The notes: generated by a model not told the origin, from the letters alone. 64,000 bases of DNA from Nicotiana tabacum (GCF_000715075.1 NC_134103.1:73657519-73721518); one strand, 5' to 3'. Shown: positions 47,185 to 60,288, counted from the first letter of the stretch. Made by a program: numbers and translations.

Positions 47185-47566
47185 CTAAATTTTCAAGAAC
47201 AAAGAAGATGGGAAATTGAAATATTCTGGTGTTTGGTGAAGAACAAGAAAAGAAATTTTTAAACCTGGAAAAAGAGAACTTTGGAGGGGGCGAAGAACTG
47301 TGAAGGTTGGAATGAGAAGAGTTGAAGGTAAAAGTTTAAAATAATGAAGAAGGGGGGTTATTTATAGATTTCACAATGACGGTTCAAAATTGACAGTGGC
47401 AGACCATCGACTGACGCGCATTTAATACCTTGGTAACTGAACCGACGGGACATTTGTCATATACGTCACAATCGGGCTCGACGCGGACGTCAATGTATAT
47501 CTAGTCAGAGGTTGAAAAATCATATCGTTTCTTGCCACATTCTTTCCGAAAAATGAGGGGACTATC

Positions 47567-48009
47567 TGTATACGATCAAAACCGAGTTTTCCCTTCGTAT
47601 GACTAATCAAGATTGGGGCATGATGGACCGAGATTCGTCATTGTAATAACGAGCTATGATTTGAAGTTGGGTTGCTGAGTTCGAGCCCTAAAAACCGACC
47701 AAGGTCGGGATCAGCCAAGATCGATATCGAGCTCAGATAGAGGTCAAGCAAATAGAGACCGATCGAGACCGAAATCAGCCGAGACCGATATCGAGCCCAG
47801 ATAGAGGTCGAGCGAATAGAGGCCGATCACGATCGAGAGCGGCCGAGTTCGAGCTCGAGCCAAGGGACAAAAAAGCTGTTATAATCGCATTTGGGGAGAG
47901 AATCTCGGCAAAAATCAAGGAAAAGACAATTAATTATTCTATCATGGGATCCACCTATGTATTTTTAATTATATCCAAAGTAGGATTCCTCCATTATATT
48001 AAGAGTAGG
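47567..48009 (+). repeat. Tat-3 3' LTR, left part
   Basis: Starts TGTATACGATCAAAACCGAG after the polypurine tract AAAAATGAGGGGA (47549-47561). It resembles the Tat-2 LTR at the start but diverges strongly within about 80 bp, so Tat-3 belongs to another subfamily. It is cut at 48009 by the Tekay insertion. Confidence 0.8.
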
Positions 48010-50945
48010 TGTCACGATCCAAACTAACCCCTGTCGTGATGGCACCTATCGTGGAACTAGGCAAGCCGACTCATTTCCAAAATAAACCGATATTTTCATT
48101 TCAAAGAAAATTTCAATGTTATTTAACATAAAAACCTTCGTAAAGGAGTTCAAATCAAAATAAAAGTGCAGGGAAAAGCCCGACATCGAGGTGTCACTAG
48201 TCATGAGCATCTACTACCATTTGTCTGACAATATCGAGACTAACATAGTCTGGAAAATAGCTAAATACAACTAAAGGAAGATAAGAGGGAGAAGAGCAGG
48301 GGCTGCGGTCGCCAAGCAGCTACCTTGCTATCCCCGAGAAAATCTGCAACCAGAATAATCAACAACCACTACCATGTCCAGCTACACCTGGATTTGCACA
48401 CAAGGTGTAGGGAGTAACTTGAGTACGTCAACTCAGTAAGTAACAACAATAAATAAAGACTGAGCAATAGTGACGAGCAATAAAGCATATCAAGTTCATA
48501 TCACAAAACTTCAGTAAAGTACAACATGCTTTAAAAATCAGTGTTTGAATCAAATCATCTCGTCTAAACCCGATTCTAGTAAAAATCATTTAAAGATATT
48601 TTTCAACAGTTTTTCAAACAGAGGAAAAATGCAAAGGTGAGCAAAAAGGAAGAAATCATAAACAGCCCCTTGGGAAAACCTTACAATCAGTCTTGCCACT
48701 CGGTCTTACCTCACAATCACTCATGCCTCCCAGTCACACAGCACTCAGCACTCGCACTCAGTAGGAACCTGCGCTCACTCAGGGTGTGTACAGACTCCGG
48801 AGGGGCTCCTTCAGCCCAAGCGCTATATCAAGCCAAATCATGGCATAAATCACTTAGGCCCTCGGCCTATATCAAACATGTTGCGGCGTGCAGCCCGATC
48901 CCATAATTATGCAACATGCTGCGGCGTGCAGCCCGATCCCATAAATATGCAACATGTTGCGGCGTGCAGCCCGATCTCATAAATATCCTCACAAATCAGG
49001 CCCTCGGCCTCACTCAGTCATAACCTCTCAAGCCACTCAGGCATTTCAGTAAAACAAGGCATTCGGTCCAAAACATTTATATGCATCAAAACAGAGTCAT
49101 AAAACTGAGTTATGCGGTAAACAAGTATAATCATGACTGAGTATATATTTTTAATGGAAAACAGTGAGAGGATAGTAAGAAAAGGCCCCTAAGGGTCCAA
49201 ACAACACTGGCACAAGGTCCAAACATGGCATTCAGCCCAATTTACAGAAACTCTTTCTAAAACATATAAGTATCATATAGTTTCAACAAAGTATGCAACT
49301 TTACAGTTTCTACGGGACGGACCAAGTCACAATCCCCAATAATGCACGCCCACACGCCCGTCACCTAGCATGTGCATCACTAAAAATAGTAGAATGATAC
49401 AAAACTCCGGGGTTTTGTACCCTCAGTACTAGATTTATAATCGTTACTTACCTCAAACCGGTCAAAAATCTCTACCCCGCAATGCTCTTGCCTCTGGACT
49501 CGGCCTCTAAATGCTCCGAATCTATTCACAATCAGTACAATACCATCAATACGCGTTAATGGAATGAATTCCATAAGAAAAGCTACAAAATTAAACCAAA
49601 ACCCGAAATTGGCTCAAACCCGGCCCCCGGGCCCACGTCTCGAAATCCAACAAAATTTATAAAACTAGAAAGCCCATTCACTCACGAGTCTAACCATACC
49701 AAATTCATAAAGATCTGACATCGTTTTGTCCTTCAAATCCTTAAATTACTCCTCCAAAAATCTCAAGCCCTAACCCCTCATTTTCACTAATTACATATTT
49801 AAACAACGGTAAATCACCATATATACGAGTATTAGGTCTCAAGTAACTTAACTCAATGAAAACCCCCTTGAATCCCTCTTCAAATCTCTCCCAAAAGCTC
49901 CAAAACCGAATAGAAATGGTGAAGAATGCACCAAAATTCGCGAAGTATGCAATATGTACCTTATGCCCAGGCTTCTCGCACCCGCGCGACCGCACCTGCG
50001 GTCCAAGGAGCTGCACCTGCACAACTCACTTATCCGCCCAGCCTCCTCATCTGCGGCAAACCCGTCGCACCTGCGCTTGAGCACCTGCGCATGGCGTGCC
50101 GCATCTGCGAAGCCAACCTTCTTCCTTCCTTCCGCTTCTGCGCCCAAGGTCTCGCACATGCGCATCCTGCCTAGCCCAGCATTGCCCGCACCTGTGAATA
50201 CCTTTTGCGCACCAGCGACCTTGCACCTGCGACTTCTCCTTCCGCAGGTGCGGAAATAGCAGAAGCAGCAGCTCCAGCTGCAAATTCCAACTTCGACAAA
50301 TCCGTTAACTACTCGGAATCACCCCGAGGCCCTCGCGGCCTCAACCAAAAATACCAACAAGTCATATATCAACATACAAACTTAGTCGAACCTTTGAATC
50401 ACTCAAAACAACATCCAAACACCAAATTACCCTCGGATTCAAGCCTAAGAACTTCTAAATTTTCAAATTCGGCAACCGATGTCGAAACCAACCAAACCAC
50501 GTCCGAATGACCTCAAATTTTGCACACACTTCACAAATGACACTACGAACCTACTCCAACTTCTGAAATTCCATTCCGACCCCGATATCAAATTTTCCAC
50601 TACCGACCGAAATCGCCTAATTACTAATTTTGCCAATTTAAGCCTAATTCTATCACGGACCTCCAAATCACATTCCGGACACACTACTAAGTGCAAATCA
50701 CCTAACGGAGCTAACAGAACCATCAGAATTTAAATCCGAGATCGTTTACACATAAGTCAACATCCGGTAAACTTTTCCAACTTAAGGTTCTAAATAAGAG
50801 ACTAAGTGTCGTATTCCACTCTGAAACCACTCCGGATCCAAACCAACCAACCCGGTATAACACAATATAGCTAAATAACACATAAAGAAGCAGAAATGGG
50901 GGAAACAGGGCTATAACTCTTGAAACGACCGGCCGGGTCGTTACA
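48010..50945 (-). repeat. Tekay 3' LTR
   Basis: 2936 bp. Contains a 38-bp unit repeated three times from 48875 (aacatgttgcggcgtgcagc and onward) and a GC-rich tract at about 49967-50262 full of cgcacctgcg words. The ORFs that appear in this tract are not conserved proteins but repeat by-products. Confidence 0.92.
48875..48988. repeat. Three 38-bp tandem units in the Tekay 3' LTR
   Basis: Units start at 48875, 48913 and 48951, each aacatg(t/c)tgcggcgtgcag followed by cccgat(c/t)(c/t)cataa(a/t)tat. The same three units occur in the other LTR from 56990, so the triplication predates this insertion. Confidence 0.9.
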
Positions 50946-53900
50946 TCCTCCCCCTCTTAAACAACCGTTCGTCCTCGAACGGGTCTAGAAACATACCTGG
51001 AGTCTCAAATAGGTGTATATATCTGCTCCGCATCTCCCGCTCGGTCTCTAGGTGGCCTCCTCCACAGGCTGACCTCTCCACTGCACCTTCACTGAAGCTA
51101 TATCCTTTGACCTCAACCTTCGAACATGCCGATCCAAAATAGCCACCGGCTCCACATCATAAGTCATATCACCCTCCAACTGAACCGTGCTGAAGTCTAA
51201 AACATGGGACGGATCTCTGATATACTTCCGGAGCATGGAAACATGAAACACTGGGTGCACACTCGACAAGCTGGGTGGCAAGGCAAGCTTATAAGCCACC
51301 TCCCCAATCCTCTGAAGCACCTCAAAAGGCCCAATGAACCGGGGGCTCAACTTGCCCCTCTTCCCAAACCTCATAACACCCTTCATGCGTGATACCTTCA
51401 GCAAAACCTTCTCCCCAACCATAAAAGATACATCACAGACCTTCCTATCCGCATAGCTCTTCTGCCTAGACTGCGTTGTGCGAAGCCGCTCCTGAATCAA
51501 TTTTACCTTATCTAATGCATCCTGGACCAAGTCTGTAACCAAGAGCCTAGCCTCACCCGGCTCAAACCATCCAACCGGATATCTACACTGCCTCCCATAT
51601 AAAGCCATGTACGGAGTCATCTGAATACTCGACTGATAACTGTTGTTATATGCAAACTCCGCGAGTGGCAGAAACTGGTCCCATGAACCCCCAAAGTCAA
51701 TAACACAAGCGCGCAACATGTCCTCCAATATTTGAATAGTGCGCTCGGACTACCCGTCCGTCTGAGGGTGAAAAGTTGTGCTCAACTCAACTTGAGTACC
51801 CAACTCTCACTGCACGGCCCTCCAAAACTGCGATGTAAACTGAGTGCCCCTATCTGAAATGATGGAAACTGGGACACCATGCAGGCGAACAATCTCTCGG
51901 ATATAAATCTCAGCCAACCGCTCTGAAGAGTAAGTAGTATCAACTGGAATGAAGTGCGCGGACTTGGTCAGCCGATCCACAATAACCCAAATAGCATCGA
52001 ACTTCCTCGAAGTCCGTGAGAGCCCAACTACAAAGTCCATGGTGATCCGCTCCCACTTCCACTCCGAAATGTCTAATCCCTGAAGCAAGCCACCCGGTCT
52101 CTGATGCTCATACTTAACCTGCTGACAGTTGAGACACCGAGCTACAAACCCAACTATATCCTTCTTCATCCGCCTCCACCAATAGTGCTGCCTAAAATCC
52201 TGGTATATCTTCGCGGCACCCGGATGGATGGAATACCGCGAGTTGTGGGCCTCCTCAAGAATCAACTCTCGAAGCCCATCTACATTAGGCACACATATCC
52301 GGCCTTGTATTCTCAACACACCGTCACTACCAATAGTCACATCCCTAGCTTCACCTCTCAGAACCCTATCCTGAAGAACGAGTAAGTGGGGGTCATCATA
52401 CTGACGCTCCCTGATACGGTCATAAAGAGAAGACCTGGAGACCACACAAGCCAATACCCGACTAGGCTCTAAAATATCCAATCTCACAAGCTGGCCCGCT
52501 AAGGCCTAAATATCCAATGCCAAGGGTCTCTCTGCTGCTAGAAGGTATGCTAAACTCCCCAAACTCTCCGCTCGGCTACTCAAAGCATCGGCCACCACAT
52601 TGGCCTTCCCCGGATGGTACAAAATAGTGATATCATAGTCCTTAAGAAGCTCCAACCATCTTCGCTGACGCAAATTAAGATCCTTTTTCTTTAACAGATA
52701 CTGCATACTCCAGTGATCAGTACAGATTTCACAATGAACCCCATACAAATAATGGCGCCAAATCTTTAAGGCGTGAACAATGGTTGCCAACTCAAGATCA
52801 TGGACAAGATAGTTCTTCTCATGGGTCTTCAACTGGTGCGAGGTGTAGGCAATCACCCTACCCTTCTGCATCAAAACACAACCAATGCCTATCCTTGAGG
52901 CATCACAATACATAGTGTAAGAACCGGAAGCTGATGGCAGAACTAACACTGGAGTTGTGGTCAAAGCAGTCTTGAGCTTCTGAAAGCTCTCCTCACACTC
53001 ATCTGACCACCTGAATGGAGCAACCTTTTGGGTCAATTTGGTCAAGGGCGATGCAATAGATGAAAATCCCTCCACAAAGCGATGGTAGTAACCCACCAAA
53101 CCAAGAAAGCTCCTAATCTCTGTGGCTGAGGACGGTCTGGGCCAACTCTACACCGCCTCTATCTTCTTCGGGTCCACCTGAATACCCTCACTGGACACCA
53201 CGTGCCCCAAGAATGCTACTGAACTGAGCCAAAACTCAAATTTTGAGAACTTTGCATAAAGCTTCTCCTCCCTTAATCTCTGAAATACAATCTTTAAATG
53301 CTGAGCGTGCTCCTCCTGGTTACGAGAGTACACCAGGATGTCATCAATGAATACAACAATGAATGAGTCCAAATAGGGCTGGAATACACTGTTCATCAAA
53401 TGCATGAACGTTGTTGGGGCATTGGTCAACCCAAAATACATCACCAAGAACTCATAATGGTCATATAGGGTCCTGAAAGCTGTCTTAAGAATATCTGAAT
53501 CCCGAATCTTCAGTTGGTGATAACCATACCTCAAATCAATCTTGGAGAACACCCTAGCTCCCTGAAGCTGGTCGAATAAATCATCAATACGAGGCAAAGG
53601 ATACTTGTTCTTGACTGTGACCTTATTCAACTGCCTGTAATAAATACACATTCTCATGGAACCATCCTTCTTCTTCACAAATAGAACCGGTGCACCCTAA
53701 GGTGACATACTAGGCCGAATAAACCCCTTATCAAGTAGTTCATGAAGTTTTTCTTTCAATTCCTTCAACTCCGTCGGTGCCATACGATACGGTGGAATAG
53801 AAATGGGCTGAGTGCCCGGTACCAAATCAATACCAAAGTCAATATCCCTGTCATGCGGCATGCCCGGCAAGTCTGCAGGAAACACATCCGAAAATTCACT

Positions 53901-54599
53901 TACTACTGGAACAGAATTAATAGTAGGAGTCTCTGCACTAACATCCCTCACAAACGCCAAATAAGATAGGCAACCCTTCTCAACCATACGTTGAGCCTTC
54001 AAATATGAAATCACCCTGCTTGGTACATAATCTACAGAACCGCTCCACTCAACCCTCGGAAATCCCGGCATAGCTAACGTCACCGTCTTAGCGTGACAAT
54101 CTAGAACGGCATGACATGGGGATAACCAATCCATACCCAATATCACATCAAAGTCAACCATACTGAGCAACAATAGATCCACTCGGGTCTCCAGACCCCC
54201 AATAGTCACCACACATGACCGATACACGTGGTCTACAATAATAGTATCGCCCACAGGAGTAGATACATGTACAGATGAAACTAAAGACTCACGGGGCATA
54301 TCTATAAAGTGGAAAAAATACGAGAAAACATATGAATACGTGGAACCAGGGTCAAAAAATACTGAGGCATCTCTGTGGCAAACTGAGACAATACTTGTAA
54401 TCTCAGCATCTGAAGCAATAGCATCTAGTCTGGCAGGGAGGGCATAGAAACGGGCCTGGCCACCCCCTCTAGGGCGACCCCTAGCTGACTCACCTCCACC
54501 CCGAGCTGATTGGGCGGGTGGTGAGGTAACGGTGCTGAAGTCGGAGGCTGACTCCTCTGCTAAGATAGACCTCCATGACGACGAGGACAATGCCTCCAA
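50943..54599 (-). pseudogene. Tekay pol: protease, RT, RNase H, integrase, chromodomain
   Basis: Reading leftward: protease loop FFDPGSTYSYVFSYF (near 54350), RT from [20 protein letters not shown] (near 53655; D of the usual VDYR is replaced by Y) with catalytic [11 protein letters not shown] (near 53350), RNase H with [15 protein letters not shown] (near 52900), integrase zinc finger (HNSRYSIHPGAAK, CLNCQQVKYEH) and core (DRLTKSAHF, ISDRGTQFTSQFW near 51850). Stops occur near 53695, 53145, 52503, 51805 and 51752. The chromodomain segment VKVQWRGQPVEEAT ends at 51048 because a base is missing at the conserved Trp (tgggag to tagag). The original end would overlap the first bases of the 3' LTR. 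Confidence 0.87.
50946..50958 (-). other. Tekay polypurine tract
   Basis: On the minus strand AAGAGGGGGAGGA directly precedes the 3' LTR start TGTAACGACC, the expected plus-strand primer. Confidence 0.85.
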
Positions 54600-55922
54600 A
54601 TATACTCAAGCTCCCCACACTCAAAACAACTCTCTGGTACTGGTGGCAGGAACTGAAGGGAACCCCTAGCACCGGGATAACTAGTAGAAGAACTTGGCAT
54701 GGAAGAGCCCTGAATAGGTGGAGCACGGGACAAACTCTGAGCTGGAAGGGCACTAAGTGATGAGTGGCCCTGATGAGAACTGTGAGAACCATGGCTAGAT
54801 AATGCACCACGATGAAATGGCCGAGCTGACTGAGCCTATCTGAAATGACGACCTCTACCGTGCTGGGACTGACCCCCAAAAGGAGCACTACTGAATCCAC
54901 CCTGACCACGAGGTCTCTTGGCCTCCCTCTCAACCTTCTCCTGATCGCGAACCATCTCAATCTACCGAGCAATGTCGATAACCTCATCAAAGGTAGCACC
55001 TGAAACCCTCTCTCTGGTCATGAGCAACTGTAGCTGATAAGTGAGACCATCAATAAACCTCATGATCCTTTCCCTGTCCGTAGGGACCAACCAGATAGCA
55101 TGACAGGCCAACTCCAAGAATCACATCTCATACTGCGTCACAGACATATCACCCTGGCGAAGCCGCTCAAACTGTCTGTGCATCTCCTCTCTGCGGAATC
55201 AAGCCACAAATATCTCCAAAAAGACCACGGAGAACTGTTGCCAAGTAAGGGGTGCTGCGCCAACAGGCCTACGCCTCTCGTATGTCTCCCACCATCTGAG
55301 TGCAGCCCCAGAAAACTGAAAGGTAGTGAATGAGACCCCACAAGTCTCCAAAATACCAGCAGTACGGAGTATCCTCTGATATCTGTCCAAGAAGTCCTGA
55401 GCATCCTCTCTCTCTGTGTGTGCCACTGAAAGGTGGTGGCTGGAGTCTCATAAACCACTCCAACCTACGCTGATCATCCTCAGGCATAGCAGGAACCACA
55501 TAATCTTGAGCAACTGCAATCGGTTGGGCTGGTGGTGCCTCCGGTGTCTGAAGTCTCTGAACAACCTGCTCGGGCATGCGAGCAACAGGAGTTTGAGTGC
55601 CTCCCCCGGCCTAAGAAGTGGTTGTGGTCGTCGAGATAGAGACCTCCTGAGCAAGGCCAGTACACGCTGTCAGAATCTGAGCTAGGGCCTCCTGAAGGCC
55701 TGGAATCACAATAGGCACAGGTGGTGCTTGAGCTGGTGCATCAACAACTGGAATCTGGTCCTGATCTGGGACAACTTGTGGATCTGTGGGTACTTCCCCA
55801 GTTGCGGTACGGGCTACACCTCTGCCCCTACCACGGCCTCTACCGCTGCCTCGGCCTCTCGCGGCCCTGGCTGGTGGTAGTGGTGGCTGGCCCTCCTGAC
55901 CGATAGTATGAGTCCTCACCAT
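54587..55922 (-). pseudogene. Tekay gag
   Basis: Starts at ATG 55922 (MVRTHTIGQEGQPPLPPARA), followed by an Arg/Gly-rich stretch (GRGSGRGRGRGRG). Gag core includes LRWWETYERRRPVGAAPLTW (near 55295). The zinc knuckle at 54628-54587 reads CFECGELEYIWRHC: the third ligand, normally His after Gly, is Tyr, so zinc binding is probably lost. Several frame changes (near 55610, 55420, 55195 and 54960) disrupt the ORF. Confidence 0.82.
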
Positions 55923-56107
55923 TTGTGAGAGAATAAAACAACAGATGCTTAGTTACTAGAATCAACAGATTCGCACGACAAGAATTCAAGAATGTGTAAT
56001 CTTCCTAAAGGTTCTACAGCCTCTCGAAGAAAAGTACAGACGTCTCCGTACCAATCCGCAAGACTCTACTAAATTCGCCCATGACTCGTGAGACCTATGT
56101 AACCTAG

Positions 56108-56119
56108 GCTCTGATACCA
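56108..56119 (-). other. Tekay primer binding site, initiator tRNA-Met
   Basis: TGGTATCAGAGC on the minus strand, three bases inside the 5' LTR end at 56123. This is the classic complement of the plant initiator methionine tRNA 3' end used by many plant LTR elements. Confidence 0.93.
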
Positions 56120-56122
56120 ATC

Positions 56123-59099
56123 TGTCATGACCCAAACTAACCCCTGTCGTGATGACGCCTATCGTGGAACTAGGCAAGCCGACTCATTTCCAAAACAAAT
56201 CGATATTTTCATTTCAAAGAAAAATTCAATATTATTTAACATAAAAACCTTCATAAAGGAGTTCAAATCAAAATAAAAGTGCGGAGGAAAAAGTCCGACA
56301 TCTGGGTGTCACTAGTCATGAGCATCTACTACCATTTGTCTGACAATATCGAGACTAACATAGTTCGGAAAACATCTAAATACAACTAAAGGAAGATAAG
56401 AGGGAGAAGATCAGGAGCTGCGGTCGCCAAGCAGCTACCTTGCTATCCCCGAGAAAATCTGCAACCAGAATAATCAACAACCACTACCGTGTCCAGCTAC
56501 ACCTGGATCTGCACACAAGGTGCAGGGAGTAACGTGAGTATGCCAACTCAGTAAGTAACAACAATAAATAAAGACTGAGCAGTAGTGACGAGCAATAAAG
56601 CATATCAAGTTCATAACACAAAAATTCAGTAAAGTACAGCATGCTTTAAAAATCAGTATTTGAATCAAATCATCTCGTCTAAACACGGTTCCAGTAAAAA
56701 TCATTTAAAGATAATTTTTAACAGTTTTTCAAACAGAGGAAAAATGCAAAGGTGAGCAAAAATGAAGAAATCATACACAGCCCCTCGGGAAAACCTCTCA
56801 ATCACTCTTGCCACTCGGGTTTACCTCACAATCACTCATGCCTCCCAGTCACTCAGCACTCGGCACTCGCACTCAGTAGGTACCTGCGCTCACTTGGGGT
56901 GTGTACAGACTCCAGAGGGGATCCTTCAGCCCAAGCGCTATATCAAGCCAAATCATGGCATAAATCACTCAGGCCCTCGGCCTATATCAAACATGTTGCG
57001 GCGTGCAGCCCGATCCCATAATTATGCAACATGCTGCGGCGTGCAGTCCGATCCCATAAATATGCAACATGCTGCGGCGTGCAGCCCGATCCCATAAATA
57101 TCCTCACAAATCAGGCCCTCGGCCTCACTCAGTCATAAACCTCTCAAGCCACTCAGGCATTTCAGTAAAACAGGGCATTCGGTCGAAAATATTTGTATGT
57201 ATCAAAATAGAGTCATAAAACTGAGTTATGCAGTAAACAAGTATAATAATGACTGAGTATAGATTTTCAATCGAAAATAGTGAGAGGATAGTAAGAAAAG
57301 GCCCCTAAGGGTTCAAACAATAATGGCACAAGGCCCAAACATGGCATTCAGCCCAATTTACAGAAACTCTTTCTAAAATATATAAGTATCATATAGTTTT
57401 AACAAAGTATGCAACTTTACAGTTGCTATGGGACGGACCAATTCTTAATCCCCAACAGTGCACGCCCACACGCCCGTCACCTAGCATGTGCGTCACTAAA
57501 AATAGTATAATGATACAAAAATCTGGGGTTTCGTACCCTCAGTACTAGATTTACAACCATTACTTACCTCAAACCGGTCAAATCTCTACCCCGCAATGCT
57601 CTTGCCTCTGGACTCGGCCTCCAAATGCTCCGAATCTATTCACAATCAGTGCAATACCATCAATACGCGCTAATGGAATGAATTCCACAAGAAAAGCTAC
57701 AAAATTATACCAAAACCCGAAATTGGTTCAAACCCGGCCCCCGGGCCCACGTCTCGAAATCTGACAAAATTTATAAAACGAGAAAGCCCATTCACTTACG
57801 AGTCTAACGATACCAAATTCATAAAGATCTGACATCAATTGGTCTTTCAAATCCTTAAATTACTCCTCCAAAAATCTCAAGCCCTAACCCCTTATTTTCA
57901 CTAATTACATGTTTAAACAACGGAAAATCACCATATATACGAGTATTAGGGCTCAAGTAACTTACCTCAATGAAAACCCCTTTGATTCCCTCTTCAAATC
58001 TCTCCCAAAAGCTCCAAATCCGAATAGAAATGGTGAAGAATGCACCAAAATTCGCGAAGTATGCAATATGTACCTTCTGCCCAGGCTTCTCGCACTTGCG
58101 GCCTTTTACTTGCACTCGCGCGACCGCACCTGCGGTCCAAGGAACCGCACCTGCACAACTTACTTATCCGCCCAGACTCCGCATCTGCGGCAAACGCGTC
58201 GCACCTGCGCGTGGCGCGCCGCATTTGCGAAGCCAGCCTTCTTCTTTCCTTCTGCATCTGCGCCCAAGGTCTCGCACCTGCGGGCTCGCAGATGCGATAG
58301 CCTTCTCGCACCTGCGCATCCTGCCTAGCCCAGCATTGCCCGCACCTGCGAACCCCCTTTGCACACCAGCGACCTTGCACCTGCGACTTCTCCTTCCGCA
58401 GGTGCGGAAATAGTAGAAGCAGCAGCTCTAGCTGCAAATTCCAACTTCGACAAATTCGTTAACCACCCGGAATCACCCCGAGGCCCTCGGGACCTCAACC
58501 AAAAATACCAACAAATCATATATCAACATACAAACTTAGTCGAACCTTCGAATCACTCAAAATAACATCCAAACACCAAATTACCCTCGGATTCAAGCCT
58601 AAGAACTTCTAAATTTTCAAATTCGGCAACCGATGCCGAAACCAACCAAATCACGTCCGAATGACCTCAAATTTTGCACACACGTCATAAATGACACTAC
58701 AAACCTACTCCAACTTCCGAAATTCTATTCCGACCCTGATATCAAAATTTTCACTGCTGACCGAATTTGCCTAATTCCCAATTTCGCCAATTCAAGCCTA
58801 ATTCTACCACGGACCTCCAAATCACATTCCGGACGCACTCCTAAGTCCAAATCACCTAACGGAGCTAACGGAACCATCAGAATTCAAATCCGAGATCGTT
58901 TACACATAGGTCAACATCTGGTTGACTTTTCCAACTTAAGGTTCTAAATAAGAGACTAAGTGTCTCATTCCACTCCGAAACCACTCCGGATCCGAACCAA
59001 CCAACCTGGTATAACACAATACAGCTAAATAACACATAAAGAAGCAGAAATGGGGGAAACGGGGCTATAACTCTCGAAACGACCTGTCGGGTCGTTACA
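56123..59099 (-). repeat. Tekay 5' LTR
   Basis: 2977 bp, partner of 48010-50945. Contains the same 38-bp triplication (from 56990) and the same cacctgcg-rich GC island (about 58080-58405), which is somewhat longer here. Followed by the duplication GTAGG at 59100-59104. Confidence 0.92.
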
Positions 59100-59406
59100 G
59101 TAGGTTATCATTGATTTAGGGGACTCAATTTATTCATTCACAGATCCATACATTGATACAGTCTCACATTTCAAAGATTATTGAGATTTACACACATATA
59201 GTAAAGATTATCCTTTTTCGAGCTTTGGACATTGATTCCTCTTGTTCATTTATAAATCATTCTCTACTCAATTTGGGTTTATATTCATTACTTTTTATAA
59301 TCAATATTCGATATATTTCTACTTATTTTTTCGATTTGTACCAAGTTATACCACGTATCCTTAGAACCACGTATAAATTCAACTCTATCCGTTTTTCAGA
59401 TAAACG
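59100..59406 (+). repeat. Tat-3 3' LTR, right part
   Basis: Continuation of the LTR interrupted at 48009. It ends near 59406 in ctatccgtttttcagataaac, aligning with the ...ttatccgattttaagggtaaaca end of the Tat-2 LTR; the final CA appears as CG. Upstream, gtaccaagttataccacgta corresponds loosely to gtgccaagtgaaatcacata of Tat-2. Confidence 0.72.
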
Positions 59407-60288
59407 TGTGCACATGACTTACAATACATTTTTGGTATTTATCAAACACTTAAATAATGATGTTGACAATTGTGCCGACCCGTCTTATCCTCACTGTCCT
59501 TCACCGTGTCCTTCTCCTACCTCATACAACCCCTTGAAAAGTACATAAGTAATGTTCTATAACTTTTTTTAGAAATGAGATGTGAATTTTTTTTTTAGTA
59601 ACTGGAATCCCTCTTTTTCCAATTTAATGTACAAATCTTTCCGTTTTTCAAGTCGATCCAATCTATTTGTTCATAGAGCTATTTACTCAATCACAGGTTA
59701 TCAAAAAAGAAAGAGAATGGATTTTTTTTTTTCTTTTAAAGAATAATAAAGAAAGAATCAAGTAATTTCATACGTTAGATTATTTTAACTTTAACAGAAT
59801 AAGAAATCCCGTTTTTCAATATACAGTAATCTACAAGGTGGTGAAGTGAGATTAAATAAAAATTCCATTTCTTTAACGATACATGCAAAACTCAGCGTAA
59901 AGCAATAAAGGTGTACATAGTGCAGATATGGATCAGACTAGTGTCCAAAGAGCTGAGGATGAACTCGCAATTCAGTACATCCTGCTTACAAAGTGGATTT
60001 CAATGTACTGTCCAAAATAGGTTAAGCTTGCCACGGCTTCTCTTCTGCGGACTCCTACTATAGGCTACATACAGATATGCACAGCTACCAGTATATAGGA
60101 ATTGTGCCAAAGATCACATCCTTACCAAATTAAGGCTGTCAGATACTTTCATTTCGAGTGACAGTACCAAAAAAGAAAATACATAAAATCTAACTTCTAT
60201 CATGCTCGAGTATATTATCAAACTGGCATGAGTGGTCAATACTGAACTGAAGACGAAGGGCTAGCATTGAGAAGAGAGACTTCATCTT
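59407..60288. other. Spacer between Tat-3 and the EDM2-like gene
   Basis: No gene seen. AT-rich, with T runs near 59586 and 59720-59735. The right part should contain the 3' UTR of the EDM2-like gene. Confidence 0.45.

Larger units (their letters stand above)
48010..59099 (-). mobile_element. Tekay/Del chromovirus (Ty3/gypsy)
   Basis: 11,090 bp between 5-bp duplications GTAGG (48005-48009 and 59100-59104). On the minus strand: 5' LTR (59099-56123), initiator-Met primer site, gag, zinc knuckle, protease, RT, RNase H, integrase, chromodomain, polypurine tract, 3' LTR (50945-48010). LTR termini are TGTAACGACC...TCGTGACA. The long LTRs, DPGSTYSY protease loop and C-terminal chromodomain point to the Tekay (Del) clade. 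In about 290 aligned LTR bases I count roughly 20 differences by eye. Stops and frameshifts in gag, integrase and chromodomain make it inactive. Confidence 0.93.
39546..59406 (+). mobile_element. Tat-3: 5'-truncated Tat element, split by a chromovirus
   Basis: It starts inside the protease-RT linker (aatgacgaagatgatgacta, matching Tat-2 near 12862), so the 5' LTR, gag and protease are missing. It then has RT, RNase H, an internally deleted integrase, a long tandem array, the antisense ORF unit, a polypurine tract and a 3' LTR that begins at 47567 and is broken at 48009 by the Tekay element, resuming at 59100 and ending near 59406. Excluding the insertion about 8.8 kb remain. Confidence 0.88.

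Noticed and set aside
48637..48906. 89-residue ORF present in both Tekay LTRs (also 56752-57021)
   Set aside because: Although duplicated, it lies entirely in the LTR and overlaps the 38-bp tandem units. Its conservation reflects LTR identity rather than coding selection.
49926..50283. Overlapping Cys/Ala/Pro-rich ORFs in both LTRs of the Tekay element
   Set aside because: They arise in several frames and both strands from the cacctgcg repeats and have no conserved domain or consistent start. Not called as genes.
59153..59548. 131-residue ORF at the right edge of Tat-3
   Set aside because: It spans the LTR end and the flank, is AT-rich and has no recognisable domain.
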